Shown: piece by piece, positions 53,846-62,859 of the stretch | How positions within the stretch are numbered: position 1 is the stretch's first letter | Layout of the letters: each line of letters opens with the position of its first letter | NCBI GenBank assembly: GCA_031425155.1 | Contig: JANPIV010000090.1 | Location: forward strand, 61,044-125,043 | DNA from: M3007 sp031425155 | GTDB lineage: Bacteria > Bacteroidota > Bacteroidia > Chitinophagales > Saprospiraceae | DNA length: 64,000 nucleotides | Direction: 5' to 3' | The notes under the pieces: generated by a model | Seen by the model: the letters and a program-made list of their open reading frames with translations, nothing else | Database searches by the model: none | Told to the model about the DNA's origin: nothing | Position numbers and translations under genes: made by a program

Positions 53846-54093
53846 ACTTCCAGCAGAATACTCGTCGCTTCTTCCTCCCGCAACGCCATCCGAATACCAT
53901 CCACTTTGATGTAATAAGCCGAGCCAAATGGCGCGTGGCGCACCAGTTCGATCCGGGTACCCGGCAATACGCCCATTGCCGTAAGTTTGCAGGCCAGTTC
54001 GGGGTTAGAAAATGCAATGGTAAGCGCACTTTCGTGCAGTTTCAAATCGGGAATAGTACGATAACGGCGTTGCATAAAAGGGTGGTGGAGCAA
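53842..54093 (-). CDS. feoA: Ferrous iron transport protein A
   Basis: An 83-aa SH3-like cytoplasmic protein that assists FeoB. The core LACKLTAMGVLPGTRIELVR and FGSAYYIKVDGIRMALREEEA are those of FeoA. Met7 (MQRRYR) could be the true start. The stop overlaps the feoB start by 4 bp, indicating translational coupling. It is the first gene of the operon; 160 bp of sequence separates it from the divergent ribE. Confidence 0.93.
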   Translation of the reverse strand: MLHHPFMQRRYRTIPDLKLHESALTIAFSNPELACKLTAMGVLPGTRIELVRHAPFGSAYYIKVDGIRMALREEEATSILLEV

Positions 54094-54254
54094 GCTGGGC
54101 TGCGATACGCAAATGATTTAGATAAAATCTAAACAAGGCAAAAGTAGAAGTTGTTTTGGAAATAAAATGCAAAATCTGGTAAGCATTTTGTCAGGAAAGG
54201 TTTCGGAATCGGTTTTTATTCATCATTTAAAAATTCATCATTCATAATTAACTC

Positions 54255-54875
54255 ATGTTCACTGGCATCATCGAAGCATTAGGCACCGTACGCAACGTCG
54301 AGAAAGATCGCTCCAACCGCCATTTTACCGTGGAAAGTGTCCTCTCCGGCGAGTTGAAAATTGACCAGAGTCTCAGCCACAACGGGGTTTGCCTCACCGT
54401 AGTCGGTCTGGCACCTGGCACCCACACGGTAACGGCGGTGGAAGAAACCCTGCTGCGCAGCAATTTGAATGACTGGACCCTAGGCAGCCTCGTCAATTTG
54501 GAACGCTGCCTGCCGATGGGCGGACGGCTGGATGGCCATATTGTGCAGGGCCACGTGGATACTGTGGCCACCTGCCTGGAAGTGCTGGAAACCGGCGGCA
54601 GTTGGCGGTTCACGTTTCGCTACACTCCGCACCCGGAGCATTTGCTGGTGGACAAAGGTTCGGTCTGTCTCAATGGCGTCAGCCTCACCGTGGTGGAGCC
54701 GCAGGACGACCAATTTAGCGTGGCCATTATTCCTTATACTTGGGAACATACCAACTTCCGCACTTTGGCGGCTGGTCACACGGTCAATATTGAATTTGAT
54801 ATTATTGGAAAATATATTGCCCGGCATCTGGCGGCGTATGGGAATGCGGAGGGCAGAATGCGGAATGCGGAATAG
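54255..54875 (+). CDS. ribE: Riboflavin synthase, alpha chain
   Basis: A 206-aa enzyme that dismutates two 6,7-dimethyl-8-ribityllumazines into riboflavin. MFTGIIEALG opens the first barrel, with HNGVCLTVVG; the second barrel repeats it (LNGVSLTVVEP). GRLDGHIVQGHVDT and SVAIIPYTWEHTNF are conserved. The C-terminal 10 residues (GRMRNAE) are encoded by a GGAATGCGG-type repeat and are unlike the family, so the true end has been replaced or extended. No other rib genes are nearby. Confidence 0.95.
   Translation: MFTGIIEALGTVRNVEKDRSNRHFTVESVLSGELKIDQSLSHNGVCLTVVGLAPGTHTVTAVEETLLRSNLNDWTLGSLVNLERCLPMGGRLDGHIVQGHVDTVATCLEVLETGGSWRFTFRYTPHPEHLLVDKGSVCLNGVSLTVVEPQDDQFSVAIIPYTWEHTNFRTLAAGHTVNIEFDIIGKYIARHLAAYGNAEGRMRNAE
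54838..54875. repeat. GGAATGCGGA-type repeat forming the end of ribE
   Basis: Four units related to GGAATGCGGA (with GGGCAGAATGCGGAATGCGG in the middle) extend to the stop codon. The same unit family forms the inverted repeat at 47193-47289. Confidence 0.7.
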
Positions 54876-54967
54876 CACATTCATTTTATATAGGAGGGAA
54901 CCAATGGGGTCTCCTTATCAATGCAAACAATGGGGTAAAGCCGCAAAATGCTGACTATAATAATGCT

Positions 54968-55897
54968 TCAACCTTCCAACGCAATGGTCACCTTTCCTTT
55001 CCACTCCTGCTCTGGTTGCAGCGTCACCAGCCCCTGTCCATTATTGAAAGCATCCACGTTGCACGTCATGGGTTCCAGAGCCACGCTGCTGCGATGCGGC
55101 GGCGTGAAGACCTGAAAATAAGGGAATTGCCGCGCACTGGCCTGCACTTTCAGCGTTTGACCGGCGTGTTCAATTTGCAATTTATACGAGCCTGCATCTT
55201 TCGTGGCCTGGAAACAATTGTCCAGTTCTGTTTCGCCGAGGCGTTTTTTACGCAAAAAATCCGGGAAGGCCGTCCGTTCGCCGGTCGGAATCATGCGCTC
55301 CTGAATGGCCACCTTTTCGCAGGCGGGCAACTGCAACAAATGATCGTCCACCCGCTCCGTTAATCGGAAATATGGATGCCAGCCGCAACCGACGGGAATG
55401 GCTTCGCTGTGCAAATTGCGGCAAGCCACTTCCACGGTAAAAGTGCCGCTGTCGTGCAGCATGAATTCTATTTCCAAAGTAAAAGGAAACGGATAATACT
55501 CGCGCTGGCCTTCATAAGTGAAGCTGCACTGGATGCTGGCGTGGTCTTTAGACAGGAACACGTAGTCCACTTCAAAGGCCTCGTCGCGCACAAAACCGTG
55601 GATGGCATTTTCGGTTGCCGCATTATTGATCGGAAACTGATAATGCTTGCCCAGCCATGTATATTGGCCCCGGTCGAGTCGGTTGGGAAACGGAAACAGC
55701 AGCGCACTTTTACCAAATTTGGCGATGTCCAGTTCTTCCGGGGTTTGGTAGCCATCCAGAATAGCCTGCCCACCGATGATGAGGTCCAGCAGATTAGCAC
55801 CGCGTTCCGGCACGATGCTGAAGGAATGACCCGTGACGGTATGTTGTAGCGTGTAGCGGGTGTATTTGCCGAAAGGCGTTTTGATTAGATCGTACAT
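54968..55897 (-). CDS. Aldose 1-epimerase (galactose-mutarotase-like)
   Basis: A 309-aa protein of the mutarotase superfamily. FPFPNRLDRGQYTWLG and NAIHGFVRDEAFEV carry the substrate histidine region, and CGWHPYFRLTE holds a second His. LDNCFQA and VALEPMTCNVDAFNNG complete the pattern. The fold probably interconverts sugar anomers; the substrate is not clear. It is alone between ribE and a PIN-toxin pair. Confidence 0.9.
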   Translation of the reverse strand: MYDLIKTPFGKYTRYTLQHTVTGHSFSIVPERGANLLDLIIGGQAILDGYQTPEELDIAKFGKSALLFPFPNRLDRGQYTWLGKHYQFPINNAATENAIHGFVRDEAFEVDYVFLSKDHASIQCSFTYEGQREYYPFPFTLEIEFMLHDSGTFTVEVACRNLHSEAIPVGCGWHPYFRLTERVDDHLLQLPACEKVAIQERMIPTGERTAFPDFLRKKRLGETELDNCFQATKDAGSYKLQIEHAGQTLKVQASARQFPYFQVFTPPHRSSVALEPMTCNVDAFNNGQGLVTLQPEQEWKGKVTIALEG

Positions 55898-55921
55898 GGC
55901 GGAGGTGGTGAAATAGGTGTT

Positions 55922-56290
55922 CTATGGAAGAGGATTAACAACTTTCAGTCCTGGAATTCCAGCAAAATCGGCAGTATTTCTGGATACCAGTTCTTCATCA
56001 AGAACTAAAGCAGTCGCAGCAATAAGCGCATCTCCAAGGGATATATTTTTCATTTGCCGAAGTTCTACGGCTTTTTGGATGACTATATCGTCTATTGGAA
56101 CACTTTTTAGAATCTTGAAAAGACTTTGAAAGTAAAGGATCTGCGCCGACGTGATTTTATGGTATCCTAAAGTTTCTACCATGCTAACAACAGAAAACAG
56201 GTTAGCGGGATTCGTGGTATAGGGCAGTAAAAGAGCAGAAAACTGCGGCTCACCAGAATAGATAAGAATATTGGAATCGAGTAAAGACAT
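55922..56290 (-). CDS. PIN-domain toxin (VapC-like)
   Basis: A 122-aa ribonuclease. The start at 56290 (MSLLDSNILIYS) is chosen because it begins with the first acidic residue of the PIN active site; a longer reading to 56353 would overlap the antitoxin gene. Acidic residues are Asp in LLDSNI, Glu in VSMVETLGY, Asp in SLGDALIAATAL and Asp in VSRNTADF. VapC toxins cut tRNA or rRNA. It follows the antitoxin with a gap of 4 bp. Confidence 0.88.
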   Translation of the reverse strand: MSLLDSNILIYSGEPQFSALLLPYTTNPANLFSVVSMVETLGYHKITSAQILYFQSLFKILKSVPIDDIVIQKAVELRQMKNISLGDALIAATALVLDEELVSRNTADFAGIPGLKVVNPLP

Positions 56291-56294
56291 AAGA

Positions 56295-56534
56295 TCAGTC
56301 GCGGAAAGGCAGTAAACGATCTTTTCGGACCTCCATTTGATATTGCAAGGCATCCCCGAAAGTACCCATGTCGCAACCCTGACGAATAATACGTAGGGCC
56401 TTTTCCATTTCGGATTCAGAAGGTTTTGAGGTATCTACTTCCGTTTTTGTAATGCGAATGCCCAGCCGCTGTAGCAGCGGAAGCAACAGATTGAAATCAT
56501 GTAGATTGGGAATTTCGAGAACAACCCTAGTCAT
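56295..56534 (-). CDS. Antitoxin of the PIN-toxin pair
   Basis: A 79-aa protein just upstream of the PIN toxin. The sequence (VVLEIPNLHDFNLLLPLLQRLGI, then EVDTSKPSESEMEKALRII) fits the N-terminal strand-helix and flexible tail of small antitoxins seen upstream of PIN genes in Bacteroidota and cyanobacteria. I cannot place it in AbrB, MazE or RHH families with certainty. Confidence 0.75.
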   Translation of the reverse strand: MTRVVLEIPNLHDFNLLLPLLQRLGIRITKTEVDTSKPSESEMEKALRIIRQGCDMGTFGDALQYQMEVRKDRLLPFRD

Positions 56535-56600
56535 AAGCCTTGGATATATAGTTTGCTAATGTTGCCAGCAAAATTAAACGGATTTATACGAAAAACAACT

Positions 56601-56627
56601 GCCCCGTTAACACAGGGCTAACGAGGC
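56601..56627 (-). terminator. Terminator downstream of hppA
   Basis: Stem arms 56601-56609 (GCCCCGTTA) and 56619-56627 (TAACGAGGC) pair with one G-T wobble. Read on the minus strand the stem is followed by AGTTGTTTTT. The position, 40 bp after the hppA stop, fits a Rho-independent terminator that separates hppA from the toxin-antitoxin pair. Confidence 0.75.
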
Positions 56628-56666
56628 GGTTGCAAAACAAGAATTTATTTATCAAACTACTATTTC

Positions 56667-58913
56667 CTACTTAATCGGTGCCGCCGCCGGAGGCACAGGG
56701 GCCACTGACATCTGCTCAATTTTTTGTTCTGGTTTCAACGTAGAACCATGATCGGCAGCCGCGCGTTCGCCCAAAATGGGAGCGATGGTCAGACCAACCA
56801 GGCACGACAATTTGATCAAAATATTCATCGAAGGGCCGGAAGTATCTTTGAATGGGTCACCCACCGTATCGCCGGTCACCGCCGCTTTATGCGGTTCGGA
56901 GCCTTTGTAGAAGGTTTTGCCATTGATTTCCACGCCTTTCTCGAACGATTTCTTGGCATTGTCCCAGGCACCACCGGCGTTTGACTGGAAAATAGCCCAC
57001 AACACACCGCTCACCGTCACGCCCGCCATGTAGCCACCCAGTGCCTCGGCACCCATGATGAAACCCACCAGAATTGGCGTGACAATCGTAATCAAACCGG
57101 GCATCATCATTTCGCGCAAGGCGGCTTTGGTCGAAATATCCACGCATTTACCATATTCGGCTTTGCCGGTGCCTTCCAGCAAACCCGGAATTTCCCGAAA
57201 CTGACGGCGTACTTCTTCCACCATTTCCATAGCGGCGCGGCCCACACTTTGCATGGCAAAAGCCGAAAATACCACCGGAATCATGCCGCCGATAAACAAG
57301 GCAGCCAGTACGTCGGCCTTGAAAATATTGATACCTTCAATACCCGTAAAATTCACGTAAGCAGCAAACAGAGCCAAAGCCGTCAGTGCCGCCGAAGCAA
57401 TCGCGAAACCTTTACCGATGGCCGCCGTGGTGTTACCCACCGAGTCCAGCACGTCGGTACGTTCGCGCACTTCTTTTGGCAATTTGCTCATTTCAGCAAT
57501 ACCACCGGCGTTGTCGGCAATCGGCCCGAAAGCGTCAATGGCCAACTGCATGGCGGTGGTAGCCATCATGGCAGAAGCGGCAATAGCCACGCCGTAGAAA
57601 CCGGCCAGCGTATAAGCACCCCAAATAGCCCCGGCAAACAGCACGATTGGCATCCAGGTGGACATCATACCCGTGGCCAAACCCGCGATAACGTTGGTGC
57701 CGTGGCCGGTGCCCGATTGACGGACAATGCCCATAACCGGCTTACCGCCCAGACCCGTATAATATTCGGTGATCTTGGAGATCGCTGCGCCCACGGCCAG
57801 GCCAATGATTACTGCGCCAAACAAGTTCATATTGGAAATCACCAGAGCGCCTTTACCAAAAAAGACCATCGTCATCTGGCCGGCCGGAATCATCCAATTG
57901 ATGACCGGATAGCAGGCAATACCCGTAATCAGGATGCTCGCCCAGTTGCCTCGGTTCAGCGCGCTTTGCACGGTATCGAAACTCAGGTTGGCAGTGTCGC
58001 TCACGCGCACCATCAGCATACCGACGATGGAAAACAGGATACCGAGACCGGCGATCAGCATCGGCAACAGGATCGGGCCAATACCGCCGAAACCATCGTT
58101 GGCAACGCCTGTATCGCGGATCACCGAGTTGCCTAGCACCATTGCGGCCAGCATGGTAGCCACATAAGAACCAAACAAGTCGGCACCCATACCGGCTACG
58201 TCACCCACGTTATCACCTACGTTATCGGCGATGGTGGCCGGGTTGCGTGGATCATCTTCGGGAATACCGGCCTCCACTTTACCCACCAGGTCAGCACCTA
58301 CGTCGGCGGCTTTGGTATAAATACCACCACCCACACGGGCAAAAAGAGCGATGGATTCTGCACCCAGTGAAAAGCCCGCCAGTACTTCCAGCACCCGCGA
58401 CATATCCACAGCACCACGATCGCTCGTATAGGTACCCTGCATGAAATAATTGTAAAAAAGTATGAAGAGCACACTTAAACCCAGCACGGCGAGACCGGCC
58501 ACACCCAGACCCATTACCGAACCGCCGTTGAAAGAAACTTTCAGGGCTTTGGCGAGGCTGGTACGAGCGGCTTGCGTAGTGCGCACGTTGGCTTTGGTTG
58601 CCACGCGCATACCCATGTTGCCGGCCAGGGCGGAGAAAAGAGCACCAATAATAAAGGCGACGACGATCAGCGGGTGGCTGGTCTCTACCTGTGTGCTCAG
58701 CCAGCCCAGCAGTATGCTGGCAATCACGACGAAAATACCTAATACACGGTATTCTGCATTCAGGAAAGCCAGGGCTCCTTCGGCAATGGCCTTGGAAATT
58801 TCCTGCATTGTACCGTCACCGGCGTCTTGTTTGTTCACCCAATTTTGCAGAACGAACATGTACACCAGCCCGACTACACCGAAAAGAGGAATTAAGTAAA
58901 TCAGAGAATCCAT
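56667..58913 (-). CDS. hppA: Membrane-bound K+-dependent pyrophosphatase ion pump
   Basis: A 748-aa integral-membrane pump that uses pyrophosphate hydrolysis to export Na+ or H+. The substrate-binding motif GADLVGKVEAGIPEDDPRNP and DNVGDNVGDVAGMGADLF are intact, as is the C-terminal DPFKDTSGPSMNILIKL. At the position that sets potassium dependence it has GNTTAA (Ala), the K+-dependent form (the independent form has GNTTKA). About 16 membrane helices are expected. Whether Na+ or H+ is moved cannot be read directly; many Bacteroidota homologues pump Na+. Confidence 0.95.
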   Translation of the reverse strand: MDSLIYLIPLFGVVGLVYMFVLQNWVNKQDAGDGTMQEISKAIAEGALAFLNAEYRVLGIFVVIASILLGWLSTQVETSHPLIVVAFIIGALFSALAGNMGMRVATKANVRTTQAARTSLAKALKVSFNGGSVMGLGVAGLAVLGLSVLFILFYNYFMQGTYTSDRGAVDMSRVLEVLAGFSLGAESIALFARVGGGIYTKAADVGADLVGKVEAGIPEDDPRNPATIADNVGDNVGDVAGMGADLFGSYVATMLAAMVLGNSVIRDTGVANDGFGGIGPILLPMLIAGLGILFSIVGMLMVRVSDTANLSFDTVQSALNRGNWASILITGIACYPVINWMIPAGQMTMVFFGKGALVISNMNLFGAVIIGLAVGAAISKITEYYTGLGGKPVMGIVRQSGTGHGTNVIAGLATGMMSTWMPIVLFAGAIWGAYTLAGFYGVAIAASAMMATTAMQLAIDAFGPIADNAGGIAEMSKLPKEVRERTDVLDSVGNTTAAIGKGFAIASAALTALALFAAYVNFTGIEGINIFKADVLAALFIGGMIPVVFSAFAMQSVGRAAMEMVEEVRRQFREIPGLLEGTGKAEYGKCVDISTKAALREMMMPGLITIVTPILVGFIMGAEALGGYMAGVTVSGVLWAIFQSNAGGAWDNAKKSFEKGVEINGKTFYKGSEPHKAAVTGDTVGDPFKDTSGPSMNILIKLSCLVGLTIAPILGERAAADHGSTLKPEQKIEQMSVAPVPPAAAPIK

Positions 58914-59047
58914 CCCGTGATTTTTAGTTGGTTATGAAAAAATAGAAAGTTGGTTTGAAATTCGTCGAAAACCAGGCAATACTGCCCCAAAACGGCGGCA
59001 AAAGTAAGAAAAATAAGTTTCCAGCAAAAAAAACAACAAACAACGAC

Positions 59048-59842
59048 CTACCAAACCAGGGATAATTGGGCTGAGTGGCTACCAAATTGAAAAGTAAGCT
59101 TCCCGGAACGGCTTTGTACAGGCAACAAAAATTCCACCGGGCCATCCTGATAACTGCCGCCCTCTGCCAACAGGTTCAGATCGTTGGAAGGTGCCAGCGG
59201 CGGAATACCGGGACATTCCAGTCGAAAATTCCGCACCCAAAAATTGATGGTTTGATGATAAGCCGTTTTTGGGGAGCAACGTATTCGTAATGCTAATCGC
59301 TTTTGTTGTGGGGTGAGTACCTCGATTTTTGCGTCCAATATGTCATACGTCACTTCCTGAGCGTTTTCTACCAGCACCACTCGTTTGCCATCCGGGAAAC
59401 GTACCTGGCCACCAGATAATGTCCCATCGGGAGTGCTGGTAGCAGAGGTCGCCGCAGGATTGGCAGGCACCTTTAAGAAAAAATAAGTAGCCACACCGAT
59501 CGCTAAAATTAATGCGCCCACCAACGTCGGCACCAACCAATTATTTGGTTTAGTGGCAGGGTGAGTGGTTGGTGCAAGCTGTTCCGCCGGATTGGTTTCC
59601 AAGTCGGAAATCAGGTTGAGCAGAGCCGCATTCACCTGATTCACCTGGCGCATAGCGTCTTCCGGCGCGATCAGGTTGGTATTTGCTTCCCGCTCTATTT
59701 GTTCCAGCCGCGCCCGCAACAGCACACACTGATCATATATGCTCAAATAATTCGATCTCGACCATTCCAGCAGTGTATCTACTGCCTGATCGGTTTCATT
59801 TTGCATGATCAGTTCGCGAATCTGTTCTTTCAGTTGTAGCAT
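59048..59842 (-). CDS. EAD11-like effector-associated domain fused to a membrane helix and a beta-rich domain
   Basis: A 264-aa protein. Residues 1-80 resemble the effector-associated domain 11 (EAD11): LKEQIRELIMQNETDQAVDTLL, ARLEQIEREANTNLIAPEDA and MRQVNQVNAALLNLISDLE. A membrane helix follows (NWLVPTLVGALILAIGVATY). The C-terminal 130 residues are beta-rich (LALRIRCSPKTAYHQTINFW, LTFQFGS) and would lie outside the cytoplasm. EADs are death-domain-like adapters in bacterial conflict proteins such as TIR, caspase or NACHT fusions. No effector gene adjoins it. The family assignment is by pattern only. Confidence 0.65.
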   Translation of the reverse strand: MLQLKEQIRELIMQNETDQAVDTLLEWSRSNYLSIYDQCVLLRARLEQIEREANTNLIAPEDAMRQVNQVNAALLNLISDLETNPAEQLAPTTHPATKPNNWLVPTLVGALILAIGVATYFFLKVPANPAATSATSTPDGTLSGGQVRFPDGKRVVLVENAQEVTYDILDAKIEVLTPQQKRLALRIRCSPKTAYHQTINFWVRNFRLECPGIPPLAPSNDLNLLAEGGSYQDGPVEFLLPVQSRSGKLTFQFGSHSAQLSLVW

Positions 59843-59973
59843 AGACTAAATATTTAACGTCCCAAAATTCACTATTTTTTGTCGGCTGCAATTATAGTAT
59901 TTTTCAATTTCAACCTTTCCCAGGGTCGTAATGTTATGCCCACCTGACCGAAAACCCTACCTTCGCCGCTATC

Positions 59974-61023
59974 ATGGCCTTCGATCCAAACAATATTTCA
60001 ATTCCCGACAATGATCCGACTGCGTCATCGCGCAAGCAGGACCATATTGAACTGGCTTTCCAGAGCCAGGTGACCGCCAATGGGCTGGACCGACGGTTCT
60101 ATTATGAGCCTTTGCTGAGTGCTCATCCCGCATCGTCGTCCTGGGCACCGTTTCCTTTTTTGGGAAAAACGTTGCGTACGCCGCTTTGGGTCTCTTCTAT
60201 GACCGGCGGCACGGAGTTGGCCAAAATCATCAACGCCAACCTGGCCCGCGCCTGCGCCGAATTTGGCATGGGGATGGGTCTGGGCAGTTGCCGCCAACTA
60301 TTGTATTCCGACGACCGATTGGCCGATTTTGACGTGCGCGACCAGATGGGGCCGGATGTGCCGCTTTTTGCCAATCTCGGCATTGCGCAGATCGAACAAC
60401 TCATCGAGCAAAATGAGACCGACCGTATTCCGGCTTTATTAGATAAACTACGCGCCGATGGCCTCATTATCCACGTGAACCCCTTGCAGGAAGCCATGCA
60501 GCCCGAAGGTGATGTATTTCGGGTGCCGCCTATTGAGACCATTGAGTGGATCATGCAATTGGCTGATTATAAAGTAATTGTCAAAGAAGTAGGGCAGGGT
60601 TTCGGGCCGGAAAGTCTGCGTGCCTTGCTGCAATTGCCCTTGGCCGCCATCGAATTTGCGGCGGCGGGCGGCACCAATTTTGCCAAACTCGAACTACTTC
60701 GCAGCGACCTGTCCCGGCAGTTGACTTTTGAAAAAATAACCACCATCGGCCATTCTGCCGAAGAAATGATGGGCTTTATCAATACACTGATGGCGGAACT
60801 GGGGGATCGTTGCCAAGTGCAACACCTGATTATTTCCGGTGGTATCCGCGATTTTCTCGACGGCTATTATTTGCTGAAACAATCACCTTTACCGGCGGTG
60901 TATGGACAAGCCTCCGGTTTTTTGAAATATGCCCGCGAAGACTACGCGGCCTTACAGGAATTTGTAAAAAGCCAGGTACGCGGACTGGAACTGGCGCAGG
61001 CGTTTTTGAGAATCAAAAGTTGA
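59974..61023 (+). CDS. fni: Type 2 isopentenyl-diphosphate delta-isomerase
   Basis: A 349-aa FMN- and NADPH-dependent enzyme that interconverts IPP and DMAPP. RKQDHIELAF and WVSSMTGGTELA are at the N terminus, GLGSCRQLL follows, then ADGLIIHVNPLQEAMQPEGD, KEVGQGFGPESL and AAGGTNFAKLEL. The overall length fits. Its stop is 2 bp from the start of mvaA, so the two are co-transcribed, joining a late and an early step of the mevalonate route. Confidence 0.94.
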   Translation: MAFDPNNISIPDNDPTASSRKQDHIELAFQSQVTANGLDRRFYYEPLLSAHPASSSWAPFPFLGKTLRTPLWVSSMTGGTELAKIINANLARACAEFGMGMGLGSCRQLLYSDDRLADFDVRDQMGPDVPLFANLGIAQIEQLIEQNETDRIPALLDKLRADGLIIHVNPLQEAMQPEGDVFRVPPIETIEWIMQLADYKVIVKEVGQGFGPESLRALLQLPLAAIEFAAAGGTNFAKLELLRSDLSRQLTFEKITTIGHSAEEMMGFINTLMAELGDRCQVQHLIISGGIRDFLDGYYLLKQSPLPAVYGQASGFLKYAREDYAALQEFVKSQVRGLELAQAFLRIKS

Positions 61024-61025
61024 AC

Positions 61026-62357
61026 ATGAACAGATCAATCTCCGGCTTTTCCAAGCTTAATAAGAAACAGAAGATCAACTGGTTGATGGAAAATTTTGCG
61101 CAAGACCCGCCCGTGGCCGCGCAGGATTTCGAGACGTGGCAGCACCCGGAACCACGCATTCAGCGCGTCTTGGATGGTCTGGCTGAAAATGCGGTCGCCA
61201 ACTACGTGCTGCCTTACTGCATTGCGCCGAATTTTTTGATCAATGGCCGCATGTACGCCGTGCCGATGGTCATTGAAGAAAGCAGCGTGGTGGCAGCGGC
61301 CAGTAGTGCCGCCAAATTCTGGGCCGAGCGGGGCGGTTTTCATGCCGAAGTGATTGATACCGTAAAACTGGGTCAGGTCCATTTTCGCTGGGCGGGCCAA
61401 ACGGATCGGCTGCAAGGCTGGTTTCCGATGTTGCGCAGCCAACTCCTCGCGGATGCCGCCGATTTGACGGCCAATATGGAACGGCGCGGAGGCGGCATTC
61501 GGGCGGTAGAACTGCTCGATTATACCCATTTGGAACTCAATTACTACCAGATCCGCGTCTCTTTCGAGACCTGCGACAGCATGGGGGCCAACTTCATCAA
61601 TTCGGTGCTGGAACGTTTTGCCCGCAGCCTGGAAGATTTTTTGATGAACCATCCCGGCTTGTCTGATCTGGAACGCGATGTGGAAGTGGTCATGGCCATT
61701 CTTTCCAATTTCACTCCCGACTGTCGGGTGCGGGCCTGGGGCGAATGCACCATTGATTCTTTTGCCGGTCCGGCCCGCGATCTGGGTATGGAACCGCATA
61801 CACTGGCGGATCGTTTTGCGACGGCGGTCCGAATCGCCAATATTGACCCTTACCGCGCTACTACGCATAATAAGGGCATTTTCAATGGAATAGATGCCGT
61901 GGTGCTGGCGACGGGCAATGATTTTCGGGCCATAGAAGCCTGCGGTCATGCTTATGCGAGCCGGGGCGGACATTACCACAGTCTGAGCCGCTGCAAGGTG
62001 AGCGATGGCGTCTTTCGTTTTGAACTGGAAATACCGCTGGCCCTCGGTACGGTGGGCGGGCTGACGGCCCTGCATCCGCTGGCCAAATATTCCCTGGAGC
62101 TGCTGGGGCATCCCTCTGCCCGTGAGCTGATGTGTATCGTGGCTTGTGCGGGGCTGGCGCAGAATTTTGCCGCCGTGCGCTCGCTGGTGACGACGGGTAT
62201 TCAACAGGGCCACATGAAAATGCACCTGACCAATATATTACATCACCTGGGCGCGTCCGAAGAAGAAGCGGCGGCAGCGCAGTTTCATTTTTCTAAACAA
62301 ACGGTCAGTTTTAGTGCGGTAAGGACGTATTTGGAGGCGGCGAAAGTGAATACGTGA
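61026..62357 (+). CDS. mvaA: Hydroxymethylglutaryl-CoA reductase, class II
   Basis: A 443-aa soluble enzyme that makes mevalonate from HMG-CoA. The start at 61026 (MNRSISGFSKLNKKQK) is chosen; a reading from 60810 would run through fni. PMVIEESSVVAAASSAAKFW carries the catalytic Glu, CDSMGANFINSVLE matches the DxMGxN motif, ATGNDFRAIEACGHAYA is the class II dinucleotide region, and QGHMKMHLTNIL has the active-site His. Lack of membrane helices and the length place it in class II. Class II enzymes are the usual type in Bacteroidota. Confidence 0.95.
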   Translation: MNRSISGFSKLNKKQKINWLMENFAQDPPVAAQDFETWQHPEPRIQRVLDGLAENAVANYVLPYCIAPNFLINGRMYAVPMVIEESSVVAAASSAAKFWAERGGFHAEVIDTVKLGQVHFRWAGQTDRLQGWFPMLRSQLLADAADLTANMERRGGGIRAVELLDYTHLELNYYQIRVSFETCDSMGANFINSVLERFARSLEDFLMNHPGLSDLERDVEVVMAILSNFTPDCRVRAWGECTIDSFAGPARDLGMEPHTLADRFATAVRIANIDPYRATTHNKGIFNGIDAVVLATGNDFRAIEACGHAYASRGGHYHSLSRCKVSDGVFRFELEIPLALGTVGGLTALHPLAKYSLELLGHPSARELMCIVACAGLAQNFAAVRSLVTTGIQQGHMKMHLTNILHHLGASEEEAAAAQFHFSKQTVSFSAVRTYLEAAKVNT

Positions 62358-62401
62358 TTACTTTGAGGTTATCTTTGTCAATTCAAAACAAACCTCCAAT
62401 C

Positions 62402-62821
62402 ATGGGAAAAATATATGCTGACATTGAACTGGTCAATACGGACGATATAGCCCTGTTTCGCAGAGGGTACTTGACTGAAGATAAGATTCGCAGGATGGTC
62501 GTGAGTATGTTGGTAGATTCTGGTGCTTACAATCTTTCGATCAACGAGAATATTGTCATGCAATTGGGCCTGGAAAGAATTACCGAACAGGTTTTTGAAT
62601 TGGCCGACGGCACCCACAAAACCTTTGATGTCGTTGGCCCCGTGGAAGTTCGTTTCAAAAATCGGGACACTACTACACGTGCCGTTGTGCTTCCAGGCAC
62701 GACCGAACCACTTTTGGGTCAAATCCCGATGGAAGACATGGATGTGGTCATTTATCCCCGGGAAGAACGCCTGGATGTAAACCCGGACAGCCCGTTGGTG
62801 CCCAAAAAATCGTTGAAGTAA
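62402..62821 (+). CDS. Retropepsin-like aspartic protease (clan AA)
   Basis: A 139-aa protein. The start at 62402 (MGKIYADIELVNTDD) is chosen over 62354, which would overlap mvaA. MLVDSGAYNLSINENIVMQLGL carries the active-site Asp in a DSGA version of the DTGA motif; EPLLGQIPMEDMDVVI resembles the second conserved LLG part. It would work as a dimer. Substrate unknown. It lies 44 bp after mvaA on the same strand. Confidence 0.8.
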   Translation: MGKIYADIELVNTDDIALFRRGYLTEDKIRRMVVSMLVDSGAYNLSINENIVMQLGLERITEQVFELADGTHKTFDVVGPVEVRFKNRDTTTRAVVLPGTTEPLLGQIPMEDMDVVIYPREERLDVNPDSPLVPKKSLK

Positions 62822-62859
62822 AAGCATATTTTCCAACAGTTGGTACTCAATCCTTAGGC

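Noticed and set aside
61035..62225. 396-aa minus-strand ORF opposite mvaA
   Set aside because: Antisense shadow of a clearly coding HMG-CoA reductase gene; His/Arg-rich with no domains.
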